DNA of 54,972 nucleotides, taken from contig JAGAQI010000113.1 of NCBI GenBank assembly GCA_017622795.1, positions 1-54,972 on the forward strand. The letters run 5' to 3'. The DNA is from Lachnospiraceae bacterium (GTDB lineage: Bacteria; Bacillota; Clostridia; Lachnospirales; Lachnospiraceae). The notes beneath the pieces are model-generated. The model searched no databases. It was not told the DNA's origin and saw nothing but the letters and a program-made list of their open reading frames with translations. The translations under genes were made by a program, and so were the position numbers. Of the stretch, positions 7,051 through 14,811 are shown in pieces. How positions within the stretch are numbered: the first letter of the stretch is position 1; every line of letters starts with the position of its first letter.

Positions 7051-9768
7051 ATGACAACATGGATTCTTTCGACCTCTAATTTTATAATGATTTTTCTGCT
7101 GGCACTTTATGTGTCAGCAGCTTACGCGACGATGTGGACCCGCCGATGGGAGGCGGGTTTTGCACGTTGTATGGGAGCTTGCCGGTATTTGTTGCATGGT
7201 GTCGGATGTTTGACCTTGTATCTTGCAACAGGAGAATTCCGGATACTTCCGCTGTATTTTTTTCAGCTTGCTTTTTTTGTGCTGGCGGATATCATACAAA
7301 AGCGTATTTATGTGCGGGGCATTCCGATGCTCTATCAGAACATGATGGTACTGTTGTCTGTCGGGTTTATTATGCTGGCGAGACTTTCTTTGGAAAGTGC
7401 GGTGAAACAGTTTGTGATGGCGGTGGCAGCGTATTGCCTATGTTCTTTTCTTCCCTGGATTCTGAAAAAGTTTCCCGGGGTTATGGGACTGGGATGGCTG
7501 TACACACTACTCGGTATTATGCTTCTGATGGTGGTTCTTGTCATCGGAAGTGAGGTGTTCGGTGCTAAAAACTGGCTTACCATTCAAGGAATTACGTTCC
7601 AACCGTCGGAGTTTGTGAAACTGACCTTTATCCTTTCCATGGCGGCCCTGCTTATCCGTGAGGCAAAAAGTAAGTATGGAACTCTTTTTTTGGTCAGCGT
7701 GGTGGCAGCGTTACATGTGGGATTATTGGCCCTTTCCAATGATTTCGGCGGCGCCCTGATTTTCTTTACGGTATATTTGCTGATGCTGTTTGTAATCAGT
7801 GCGGACGTGTTGTTCCCGACAGCAGCCCTGCTTTCCGGGAGCCTGGCAGCGTTACTTGCCTACCGGTATTCCGGTCATATCAGGGAGCGTGTGATGGCGT
7901 GGCAGGATCCTTTTTCCTGTATTGAGGATGAAGGATATCAGATAGCACAGTCGTTGTTTGCCATTGGCAGCGGAGAATGGACCGGAACCGGAATTGCAAA
8001 CGGAATGCCGAAAACAATCCCGATTGTAAAAAGCGATTTTATATTTGCAGGAATTGCAGAAGAATTTGGCGCAGTGTTTGCAGCACTGCTGTTATGCGTG
8101 TATATTAACTGTATTATCTGGATGATGTCTCTTGCACTGGAGAGAAAGAAACCGTTTTTCTTTGCGGTGACCACGGGGGCTGTGGCACTGTTTGGAGTAC
8201 AGTTATTTTTAAATGTAGGCGGTGTGATTAAACTGATCCCATCTACCGGTGTTACGCTCAGCTTTATCAGCTACGGAGGAAGCTCTTTGTTCAGCTCGGT
8301 GTTCCTGTTTCAGGAAATCCAGGCAATGCGGGGAGAGGAAACCGTAAAAAAAACAAAGAAAGAAAAGAAGGAACAAAAGTATACCGGTCAACAAATCCGT
8401 ATGGTGACGGTTTGTGCCCTGATTCTATTATTACTTTGTGTTATGACTGCGTATTTTGTAACGGTAACGGTGCGGGAGGCAAAGGAATCTTATTATAATG
8501 AGTATAACCGCCGTATAGCTGCCACGGAGAAAAACATGCGGAAGGGAAAAATCCTGGCGGCAGACGGAACCATTCTGGCACGGAGTATCCGGGGAGAGGA
8601 CGGAACCATATACCGGATGTATCCACACGGAGAGACAGCTGCCGTTGTTACGGGACAGATGATGGTGGGAAGAACCGGCTTGGAAAAGCAATACTGGAGA
8701 GAATTGTATTCGGTGGATCTGCCTTTTTTTGAGGGAATAAAACAAAGAGCGGTGGGAGTAGACACCGAAGGAAACAGTATTGTTACTACGATTGATATGA
8801 AATTGCAGAAGGCAGCTTATGAGGCACTGGATGGTTACAGAGGAGCGATAGGAGTAATGGAGGTTAACAGCGGACGGATACTTGCCCTCGTGTCAACACC
8901 GACCTTTGACCCGAATGAGCTTCCCGTGCAGTGGGAAGAATTGAAATTAAGGACAGATGCTCCTTTTGTAAACAGGGTAACAGGTGGATTGTATCCGCCG
9001 GGCTCTACATTTAAACTGATAACTACTTTAGCATATCTGCAACAACACAAAGCAGAAGATTTCTCTTATACTTGTACCGGTACGGCCAGGTTCCGTAATA
9101 CGACGGTACATTGTAACAACGAAAAAGCCCACGGTGAGCAGACGCTTTCGCAGGCATTTGCCAACTCCTGTAATACGGCATATGCGTATATGGGAGAACA
9201 GATTACGGATGAAGTTTTTATGGCAGTGGCGGAGCAGCTGGGCTTTGGAACGGTATGGGAAGATACAGTATCTTACAAGCAAAGCAGCTTCTCCATAACG
9301 GAGGAAACTTCGGATGCAGCAAGAGTGCAGGCAAGCTTTGGTCAGGGAGAGATTTTAATGACTCCGTTTCACAAGTTGATGCTGGCAGCAGGAATCGCAA
9401 ACGGGGGAACATTGCAATTTCCTTATCTGGTGGAAAGGGTGGAAAATTGTAATGGGAATATTATAGAGCAGTATGCATCCGGAGGAGAAAAGCAACTGAT
9501 GTCACCGGAACAGGCATTGCTTTTAAAAGACTATATGATAGCGGCATCGGAAGATAAAATGCAGGAATATGCTTCCCGTGGCATTACAGTGGCCGGGAAA
9601 ACAGGGTCTGCAGAAAGCCCGGAGGGTACACATTCCTGGTACTTGTGTTTTGCACCGGCAGACAATCCGAAAATCGCTATTGTTGTATTAATGGAAGGTG
9701 CAGGCAGCGGAAGCAGATATGCAGTGCCTGCAGCGAAACAATTATTAAATGTATATTTTCCGGAGTGA
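7051..9768 (+). CDS. SEDS glycosyltransferase fused to class B penicillin-binding protein
   Basis: 905 residues carrying two enzymes that are normally separate. Residues 1-430 are a multi-pass SEDS domain (FtsW/RodA/SpoVE type): QPSEFVKL at 184-191, WQDPF at 284-288, GYQIAQSLFAIGSGEW, DFIFAGIAEEFG and STGVTLSFISYGGSSL. A Lys-rich linker and one membrane segment (near 448-470) lead into a PbpA-like transpeptidase: S652-T-F-K655, S706-C-N708 and K850-T-G852 are all intact. SEDS proteins polymerise glycan from lipid II and the bPBP cross-links it, so this is a self-contained peptidoglycan synthase. There is no frameshift or stop at the junction. Whether it serves division, elongation or sporulation cannot be read from sequence. 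Confidence 0.95.
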   Translation: MTTWILSTSNFIMIFLLALYVSAAYATMWTRRWEAGFARCMGACRYLLHGVGCLTLYLATGEFRILPLYFFQLAFFVLADIIQKRIYVRGIPMLYQNMMVLLSVGFIMLARLSLESAVKQFVMAVAAYCLCSFLPWILKKFPGVMGLGWLYTLLGIMLLMVVLVIGSEVFGAKNWLTIQGITFQPSEFVKLTFILSMAALLIREAKSKYGTLFLVSVVAALHVGLLALSNDFGGALIFFTVYLLMLFVISADVLFPTAALLSGSLAALLAYRYSGHIRERVMAWQDPFSCIEDEGYQIAQSLFAIGSGEWTGTGIANGMPKTIPIVKSDFIFAGIAEEFGAVFAALLLCVYINCIIWMMSLALERKKPFFFAVTTGAVALFGVQLFLNVGGVIKLIPSTGVTLSFISYGGSSLFSSVFLFQEIQAMRGEETVKKTKKEKKEQKYTGQQIRMVTVCALILLLLCVMTAYFVTVTVREAKESYYNEYNRRIAATEKNMRKGKILAADGTILARSIRGEDGTIYRMYPHGETAAVVTGQMMVGRTGLEKQYWRELYSVDLPFFEGIKQRAVGVDTEGNSIVTTIDMKLQKAAYEALDGYRGAIGVMEVNSGRILALVSTPTFDPNELPVQWEELKLRTDAPFVNRVTGGLYPPGSTFKLITTLAYLQQHKAEDFSYTCTGTARFRNTTVHCNNEKAHGEQTLSQAFANSCNTAYAYMGEQITDEVFMAVAEQLGFGTVWEDTVSYKQSSFSITEETSDAARVQASFGQGEILMTPFHKLMLAAGIANGGTLQFPYLVERVENCNGNIIEQYASGGEKQLMSPEQALLLKDYMIAASEDKMQEYASRGITVAGKTGSAESPEGTHSWYLCFAPADNPKIAIVVLMEGAGSGSRYAVPAAKQLLNVYFPE

Positions 9769-9813
9769 AAATATAAAAATACTCTAAAATTGAAATGAAA
9801 CTTCGTTAGTGGG

Positions 9814-9842
9814 TTGAAAATTAAGACTAAATGTTGTATACT
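9814..9842 (+). promoter_or_regulatory. Sigma-A promoter of the Nudix gene
   Basis: TTGAAA (9814-9819), 17-bp spacer, TATACT (9837-9842), 45 bases before the start codon. The sequence between the SEDS-PBP stop and this promoter shows no clear terminator. Confidence 0.75.
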
Positions 9843-9886
9843 ATAGGACAGTTGTAGAAAACACACCACATAACGGAGGAATTGCG

Positions 9887-10339
9887 ATGGTAGAAGCAAC
9901 GAGCTGTGGCGGTGTAGTTATATTCAGAGGAAAGATTTTATTACTGTATAAGAATTACAAAAACAAGTACGAAGGCTGGGTACTTCCAAAGGGCACGGTA
10001 GAAGAAGGCGAAGAGTATAAAGAAACCGCTATCCGTGAAGTTAAGGAAGAAACCGGAGCCGATGCGTCTATTATCAAGTATGTCGGCAAGAGCCAGTATA
10101 CATTTAATACGCCGCAGAATACAGTATTAAAGGACGTTCATTGGTATTTAATGATGTCTGACAGCTATTATAGCAAGCCGCAACGGGAAGAGTACTTTAC
10201 AGATTCCGGGTATTACAAATTCCATGAGGCATATCATTTGTTGAAGTTTGCAAATGAGAAGCAAATTTTGGAAAAAGCATACAATGAATATCTGGACCTC
10301 AAAAAGAGTAATCTTTGGGGAAATAAAAAGTATTTCTAA
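9887..10339 (+). CDS. Nudix hydrolase
   Basis: 150 residues. A complete Nudix box is visible (GTVEEGEEYKETAIREVKEE followed by TGA), preceded by the typical WVLPKG strand. Nudix enzymes hydrolyse nucleoside diphosphates linked to another group, using Mg bound by the REVKEE glutamates. The substrate cannot be assigned; the tidy N-terminal SCGGVVIF and short length are like diadenosine-polyphosphate or mRNA-cap type hydrolases. GGAGG at 9876-9880 precedes ATG 9887. It is a single-gene unit with its own promoter and terminator. Confidence 0.88.
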   Translation: MVEATSCGGVVIFRGKILLLYKNYKNKYEGWVLPKGTVEEGEEYKETAIREVKEETGADASIIKYVGKSQYTFNTPQNTVLKDVHWYLMMSDSYYSKPQREEYFTDSGYYKFHEAYHLLKFANEKQILEKAYNEYLDLKKSNLWGNKKYF

Positions 10340-10348
10340 GAAAAAAGT

Positions 10349-10386
10349 AAGGAGTGCGTTCGTAAGAACGTGCTCCTTGTTTTTAT
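10349..10386 (+). terminator. Rho-independent terminator after the Nudix gene
   Basis: A 13-bp stem (10349-10361 with 10366-10378, two G-U pairs) with a GTAA tetraloop, followed by GTTTTT. It faces the tRNA-Leu terminator on the other strand. Confidence 0.9.
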
Positions 10387-10394
10387 AAATATAA

Positions 10395-10430
10395 ATAAAA
10401 AAGCGCAATGGACGAATCCAATGCGCTTTA
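10395..10430 (-). terminator. Rho-independent terminator of tRNA-Leu
   Basis: On the minus strand, a 12-position stem (10428-10417 with 10412-10401, one mismatch) is capped by a stable TTCG tetraloop and followed by TTTTTTATTT. It starts 4 bases after the tRNA discriminator base. Confidence 0.88.
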
Positions 10431-10431
10431 G

Positions 10432-10514
10432 TGCTGGTGGCGGGACTTGAACCCGCACATAGTTGCCTATGGCAGATTTTGAGTCTGCTGCGTCTGCCAT
10501 TCCGCCACACCAGC
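10432..10514 (-). tRNA. tRNA-Leu (anticodon CAA, reads UUG)
   Basis: An 83-nt class II tRNA. The 7-bp acceptor stem is perfect (GCTGGTG at the 5' end with CACCAGC), the T-arm GGTTCAAGTCC is canonical, and the anticodon arm GCAGA-CTCAAAA-TCTGC gives anticodon CAA. A variable arm is present (CATAGGCAACTATG), as expected for leucine. The CCA end is not encoded (CTA follows the discriminator A), so it must be added by tRNA nucleotidyltransferase. Confidence 0.97.
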
Positions 10515-10523
10515 AACATTAAA

Positions 10524-10552
10524 ATATTACCATATTTTTATCCGTTTGGCAA
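10524..10552 (-). promoter_or_regulatory. Sigma-A promoter of tRNA-Leu
   Basis: On the minus strand: TTGCCA (10552-10547), 17-bp spacer, TAATAT (10529-10524) with an upstream TGG extended -10. The predicted start is only a few bases before the mature tRNA 5' end at 10514. Confidence 0.75.
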
Positions 10553-10574
10553 GATGTGAAATGAAAAAAATTTT

Positions 10575-10603
10575 TTGACAAAATCTGCAGTTGGTGGTAC
10601 AGT
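10575..10603 (+). promoter_or_regulatory. Sigma-A promoter of comFB
   Basis: Consensus TTGACA (10575-10580), 17-bp spacer and TACAGT (10598-10603). The ribosome site GGAGG lies about 22 bases downstream. Confidence 0.65.
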
Positions 10604-10637
10604 ATATATGGTATTAATTTTATTGGGAGGTTTAGCA

Positions 10638-10937
10638 ATGCAGATTATTCTCAGAAATATCATGGAAGACTATGTAATTGTAATATTGGATCGTATTTTA
10701 GATAATCTGGACTGCTGTAAGTGCGAAAAGTGCCGTTTGGATATTGCATCCTATGCATTAAACCGCCTGCCATCCAAATATGTAGCAACGACCCAGGGCG
10801 AGTTAATGACAAAGCTTTGCGAGTTTGATAATAACTTTGAAACCCAGGTAATGGCATCCTTAACATTGGCTGCAAACGTAATCAAAAAAAATCCAAAACA
10901 TGACGTGGAAGACAGAGAAGCAATCGATATGGAATAG
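10638..10937 (+). CDS. comFB: ComFB family protein
   Basis: 99 residues matching the ComFB (late competence protein) family: MQIILRNIMEDYVIVILDRIL, a Cys cluster CCKCEKC near residue 25 that is a likely zinc site, LNRLPSKYV, and a helical C-terminus. Members in other bacteria have been reported as cyclic dinucleotide receptors, but that role is inferred here. Start ATG 10638 follows GGAGG at 10625-10629; the frame is open back to 10575 but that part contains the promoter. Single gene between a strong promoter and a terminator; no competence or motility genes are nearby. Confidence 0.82.
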   Translation: MQIILRNIMEDYVIVILDRILDNLDCCKCEKCRLDIASYALNRLPSKYVATTQGELMTKLCEFDNNFETQVMASLTLAANVIKKNPKHDVEDREAIDME

Positions 10938-10944
10938 TAAAAAT

Positions 10945-10973
10945 AAAAAAAGCCTTACAAAGGCTTTTTTTTG
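10945..10973 (+). terminator. Rho-independent terminator after comFB
   Basis: AGCCTT (10951-10956) pairs with AAGGCT (10960-10965), flanked by an A run upstream and eight T residues downstream. The A/T flanks could let it act in both directions. Confidence 0.85.
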
Positions 10974-10996
10974 TTGAAACTTTTTGGTATTCCGCA

Positions 10997-11025
10997 TTGA
11001 AAAACATGGAAAGTTCGGTTATACT
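10997..11025 (+). promoter_or_regulatory. Sigma-A promoter of the zinc-finger gene, polA and coaE
   Basis: TTGAAA (10997-11002), exactly 17 bp, TATACT (11020-11025). This is the same pair of hexamers as in the Nudix promoter. Confidence 0.75.
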
Positions 11026-11062
11026 GGATAGTGAGATAGTTTGTAAAAAAAGTGAGGTTGCA

Positions 11063-11419
11063 ATGAAAAGAAAATCAAGTAAATGGACCTGCTATGAGGT
11101 ACAACATTCCATAAAAGAATATTTAACCGAGGAAATGTCCATAGAGGATGCTGCGGCTTTTGTAAAGCACGTGCGTTCCTGCGCGGCCTGCAGGGAAGAA
11201 CTGGAGGAGTATTATGCTTTTTCTTCGGCTCTGATGCAACTGGAAGCTTTGGATGAGGGAGAAGAAAAAGGGAATTTCTTTTTGAATATTGAGAAGCGCC
11301 TGGAAAAGACAGAACTGACTGCCATAAAGCAAAGAAATGACCACCGGGTACGAAGATTTGTATATGCGGTAATTGTACTGGCATTGGCAGCAGTTATGGG
11401 CGTCAGCATGGGGGTATAA
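11063..11419 (+). CDS. Anti-sigma-like zinc-finger membrane protein (zf-HC2 type)
   Basis: 118 residues. The N-terminal cytoplasmic part has a His-x3-Cys-x2-Cys motif (HVRSCAAC) plus an upstream Cys (KWTCYE), as in zinc-binding anti-sigma (ZAS/zf-HC2) proteins. The C-terminus is one membrane segment (FVYAVIVLALAAVMGVSMGV) with almost nothing beyond it. No sigma-factor gene is adjacent, so it is either an orphan anti-sigma factor or a diverged relative with another partner. Start ATG 11063; GTGAGG just upstream is a modest ribosome site. It is 5 bases before polA and transcribed with it. Confidence 0.65.
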   Translation: MKRKSSKWTCYEVQHSIKEYLTEEMSIEDAAAFVKHVRSCAACREELEEYYAFSSALMQLEALDEGEEKGNFFLNIEKRLEKTELTAIKQRNDHRVRRFVYAVIVLALAAVMGVSMGV

Positions 11420-11424
11420 CCGGT

Positions 11425-14097
11425 ATGAGTGAAAAAATAGTTTTAATTGATGGTAACAGCATAGTAAACAGAGCTTTTTACGGTTTGCCGGATTTGACCA
11501 CTACCGACGGCAGACATACCAATGGCATTTTGGGCTTTTTCAACATTTTGCTAAAACTGTTGGAGGAGGAAAAGCCCCAGTATCTGGCGGTGGCTTTTGA
11601 TGTAAAGCATCCTACTTTCCGTCATGAAATGTATGCGGAGTACAAAGGAACCAGAAAAGGTATGCCGGAAGAACTCAGGGAGCAGATTCCGGTGTTAAAG
11701 GAGCTGTTGGATGCCTGCGGTATTTTACGTTTGGAGCGTCCCGGATATGAAGCGGATGATATTTTGGGTACTCTTGCAAAACGGAGTGCTGCATCGGGAT
11801 ATCAGGTTTCCCTGGTGTCCGGAGACAGGGATTTGTTACAGATTGCGGATGATATTATTAAGGTGCGTATTCCGAAAACCAAGCGTACCGGCACGGAAAT
11901 TGAAGATTATAACACACAGGATGTTATTGATAAATACGGTTTAAAACCGGCGCAGATTATTGATTTAAAGGGGCTCATGGGAGATGCTTCCGATAATATT
12001 CCGGGTGTGCCGGGCATCGGCGAGAAAACAGCAGTAAAGCTGTTAACCCAGTTTGGAACCGTGGAAAATACCATTGCCCATATTGATGACGTAATGCCAA
12101 ACAAGGCAAGGGAATCCCTGCGGGAGAATACTCGCCTGGCGGTACTCAGCAAGGAACTGGCAACCATTAAAACCGACTGTGAACTGGAATTTTCTTATGA
12201 TGCGGCGAAACTCGGTAACATTTTTACCAAGGAAGCATATCAGATTTTAAAGCAATTGGAAATTAAGTCACTGCTCAGTAAATTTAATTTATCGGAAGCG
12301 GAAATGACTTCACAGGTAACCATTTCCGATGAATATGAAGTCGTAGAAGATGCTGCGGCGGCAGAAAAGTTGTTCAAAGCCTTTGCAAAGGAAGAATTGT
12401 TGGCGATTTCCGAAACCGTACGCCAGGAAAATATGCAGATTGATTTATTCAGCACCGGAAAAACCGGTCTGATGGTATCGGACAAGAGTAAAACCTACTA
12501 TATGGTTACGGAAGGTCTGTTTACGGAAGAATTATTGTGGCAGCGTCTGAATGCTTTGGCAGAGAGCGGTGTCAATATCGCTTTGTTTGGTGCAAAGTCT
12601 GTGGCAGGATACTTTTCGGACAAGGCCAGAGAGAAGATATTTGACGGGGAAATTGCGGCATATTTGCTAAATCCGTTGAAGGACACATATCTGCCTGTGG
12701 ATGTGGCACGAGACTATCTTGGTGCAAACATCCCGTCTGTTGAGGATATTTTACACAAACAATCCCTTTCAGATGCAATTTCTGAGGGGAGGGAGGAAGC
12801 CTACCGCCTGCTTGCCAGAAATACCAGAGTAACCTGGCTTGCCAAGGAAGCATTGCTTACAAAACTTTCCGAAGAGGGCATGCGAAAGCTGTTTGAAGAA
12901 GTGGAAATGCCTCTTGCTTTTGTGTTGTACGAAATGGAAGCAGAGGGCATCCACATTAACAAAGAAGAGCTGTTTAACTACGGTGCCAGATTGCAGGAGG
13001 GCATCACCTCATTGGAAACTGAAATATATGCGATGGTGGGAGAAACCTTTAATATTAATTCTCCAAAGCAGTTGGGCGTTATCTTATTTGAAAAATTAAA
13101 GCTGCCGGGGGGTAAAAAGACAAAAACAGGCTATTCCACTTCGGCGGAAGTACTGGAAAAGTTAAAGCCGGAAGACCCTGTCATTGAAAAGATTTTAGAG
13201 TACCGTACCTTGACAAAATTAAAGAGTACCTATGCGGATGGTTTGGATACGTTTATTAAAGAAGACGGCAGAATTCATACCAAGTTCCAGCAAACTGTGA
13301 CTGCAACCGGCAGACTCAGCAGCGCAGAACCAAATTTGCAGAATATTCCGGTGCGTATTGAACTTGGGAGACAAATCCGCAAGATGTTTACGCCAAAGGA
13401 AGGCTGCGTATTTGTGGATGCGGACTATTCCCAGATTGAACTGCGTATTCTTGCCCATATGTCCGGCGATGACAGTCTGATTCAGGCTTATCAGGAAGAA
13501 CAGGACATTCACCGCATGACAGCATCGAAAGTATTTCATATTCCGTTTGATGAAGTTACACCGACCCAAAGAAGCAATGCCAAGGCGGTTAATTTTGGTA
13601 TTGTTTACGGTATTAGTTCCTTTGGCCTTGGTCAGGATTTAAATATCACAAGAAAAGAAGCAGAAGGCTATATTAATCAGTATTTTGCCACATACCCGGG
13701 AATTAAGCAGTATCTGGACGGTCTGGTAGCAGAAGCTAAGGAAACCGGCAGTGTTTCTACGATGTACGGAAGAAAACGTCCGGTACCGGAAATTTCCTCT
13801 TCTAACTTTATGCAGCGAAGCTTTGGTGAGCGTATTGCCATGAACTCTCCAATCCAGGGTACGGCGGCAGATATTATGAAAATCGCCATGCTGCGCGTGT
13901 ACAAAGCATTAAAGAAGCAGAACTTGCAGGCAAGGATTTTGCTTCAGATTCACGATGAACTGTTAATCGAAGCACCGGAAGAAGAAGCGCTTAAGGTGGC
14001 AGAACTGCTGCAAACAGAAATGATGGCAGCGGCAAACTTAAAAGTTCCCCTTTCCGTGGAAGTAAAAACAGGAGACAACTGGTATGAAACAAAGTAG
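11425..14097 (+). CDS. polA: DNA polymerase I
   Basis: 890 residues. The N-terminal 5'-3' exonuclease (FEN-like) domain is intact: LIDGNSIVNRAFYG, GYEADDILG, VSGDRDLLQI and GDASDNIPGVPGIGEKTA. The central 3'-5' exonuclease domain is degenerate: the first DxE motif reads LLAISETVRQ, lacking the catalytic pair, so proofreading is probably absent, as in Bacillus stearothermophilus Pol I. The polymerase domain is complete: motif A VDADYSQIELRILAH (near 665), motif B RSNAKAVNFGIVYG (near 716), motif C QIHDELLIEAP (near 841). It acts in Okazaki fragment maturation and excision repair. The coaE start lies inside its last codons (14-base overlap). Confidence 0.98.
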   Translation: MSEKIVLIDGNSIVNRAFYGLPDLTTTDGRHTNGILGFFNILLKLLEEEKPQYLAVAFDVKHPTFRHEMYAEYKGTRKGMPEELREQIPVLKELLDACGILRLERPGYEADDILGTLAKRSAASGYQVSLVSGDRDLLQIADDIIKVRIPKTKRTGTEIEDYNTQDVIDKYGLKPAQIIDLKGLMGDASDNIPGVPGIGEKTAVKLLTQFGTVENTIAHIDDVMPNKARESLRENTRLAVLSKELATIKTDCELEFSYDAAKLGNIFTKEAYQILKQLEIKSLLSKFNLSEAEMTSQVTISDEYEVVEDAAAAEKLFKAFAKEELLAISETVRQENMQIDLFSTGKTGLMVSDKSKTYYMVTEGLFTEELLWQRLNALAESGVNIALFGAKSVAGYFSDKAREKIFDGEIAAYLLNPLKDTYLPVDVARDYLGANIPSVEDILHKQSLSDAISEGREEAYRLLARNTRVTWLAKEALLTKLSEEGMRKLFEEVEMPLAFVLYEMEAEGIHINKEELFNYGARLQEGITSLETEIYAMVGETFNINSPKQLGVILFEKLKLPGGKKTKTGYSTSAEVLEKLKPEDPVIEKILEYRTLTKLKSTYADGLDTFIKEDGRIHTKFQQTVTATGRLSSAEPNLQNIPVRIELGRQIRKMFTPKEGCVFVDADYSQIELRILAHMSGDDSLIQAYQEEQDIHRMTASKVFHIPFDEVTPTQRSNAKAVNFGIVYGISSFGLGQDLNITRKEAEGYINQYFATYPGIKQYLDGLVAEAKETGSVSTMYGRKRPVPEISSSNFMQRSFGERIAMNSPIQGTAADIMKIAMLRVYKALKKQNLQARILLQIHDELLIEAPEEEALKVAELLQTEMMAAANLKVPLSVEVKTGDNWYETK

Positions 14098-14761
14098 AAA
14101 ATTTCTCATTCTCGGCATCACGGGAGGTGCGGGAAGTGGAAAATCTACAATTGTAGAATATATAAAGAAAATGGTGCCGACAGTATTTCTGCACTGTGAC
14201 GTGATTGCCCACGAGCTGATGGAGCCGGGTGGTGCGTCTTATGAGGTACTGGTGAAAGAATTCGGTCAGGAAATTTTAGAGGACAATCCGGCGGAACTGC
14301 CGGAGCAGGGATTACGTCCGATTTCCCGTCCAAAACTGTCCAAGGTTGCCATGGCAACGGAAGAAACCAGAAAGCGTTTAAATGAACTGACCCATCCGTT
14401 GGTGCAGCAAGAGGTGGAACAGGAATTGGAGCGTCTTGCAAAGGAAGGCTTCCGGGGAGTTGCAATTATTGAAGCGGCTTTACTGATTGAAGCAGGATAT
14501 AAAAGCATTTGTGATTTCCTCTGGTATGTGCATGCACCGCTGGGTGACCGTATCCGGAGGATGAAGGAAAAACGGGGATATTCCGATGAAAAAATAACCA
14601 ATATCCTGGCGGGTCAGTTGTCGGAGGAAGAGTTTTTTTCTAATGCAGATGTGGTAATTGAAAACCCGGATGTAAAGGGATATAAATCCAATAAACGTCT
14701 GGAAAAACAAATTCGTGCCTGTTTAAAAGAATGTATGGAAAAAACGGAAGAAATATGTTAA
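14084..14761 (+). CDS. coaE: Dephospho-CoA kinase
   Basis: 225 residues. P-loop GITGGAGSGKSTIV near residue 10, then the CoA-binding lid region (LHCDVIAHELMEPGG) and LTHPLVQQEVEQEL, all typical of CoaE. It phosphorylates the 3'-OH of dephospho-CoA, the last step of coenzyme A synthesis. It overlaps polA by 14 bases in another frame, so it is translationally coupled. polA-coaE adjacency is widespread in Firmicutes. Confidence 0.95.
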   Translation: MKQSRKFLILGITGGAGSGKSTIVEYIKKMVPTVFLHCDVIAHELMEPGGASYEVLVKEFGQEILEDNPAELPEQGLRPISRPKLSKVAMATEETRKRLNELTHPLVQQEVEQELERLAKEGFRGVAIIEAALLIEAGYKSICDFLWYVHAPLGDRIRRMKEKRGYSDEKITNILAGQLSEEEFFSNADVVIENPDVKGYKSNKRLEKQIRACLKECMEKTEEIC

Positions 14762-14811
14762 AATAATAAGAGTGTCTTTTTTACGGCAGAAAAAGATTTG
14801 AGGTGAATTGT

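Noticed and set aside
12300-12900. Loss of the proofreading site in DNA polymerase I as a novelty
   Set aside because: An inactive 3'-5' exonuclease domain is common in Firmicutes Pol I, so it is recorded only in the annotation.
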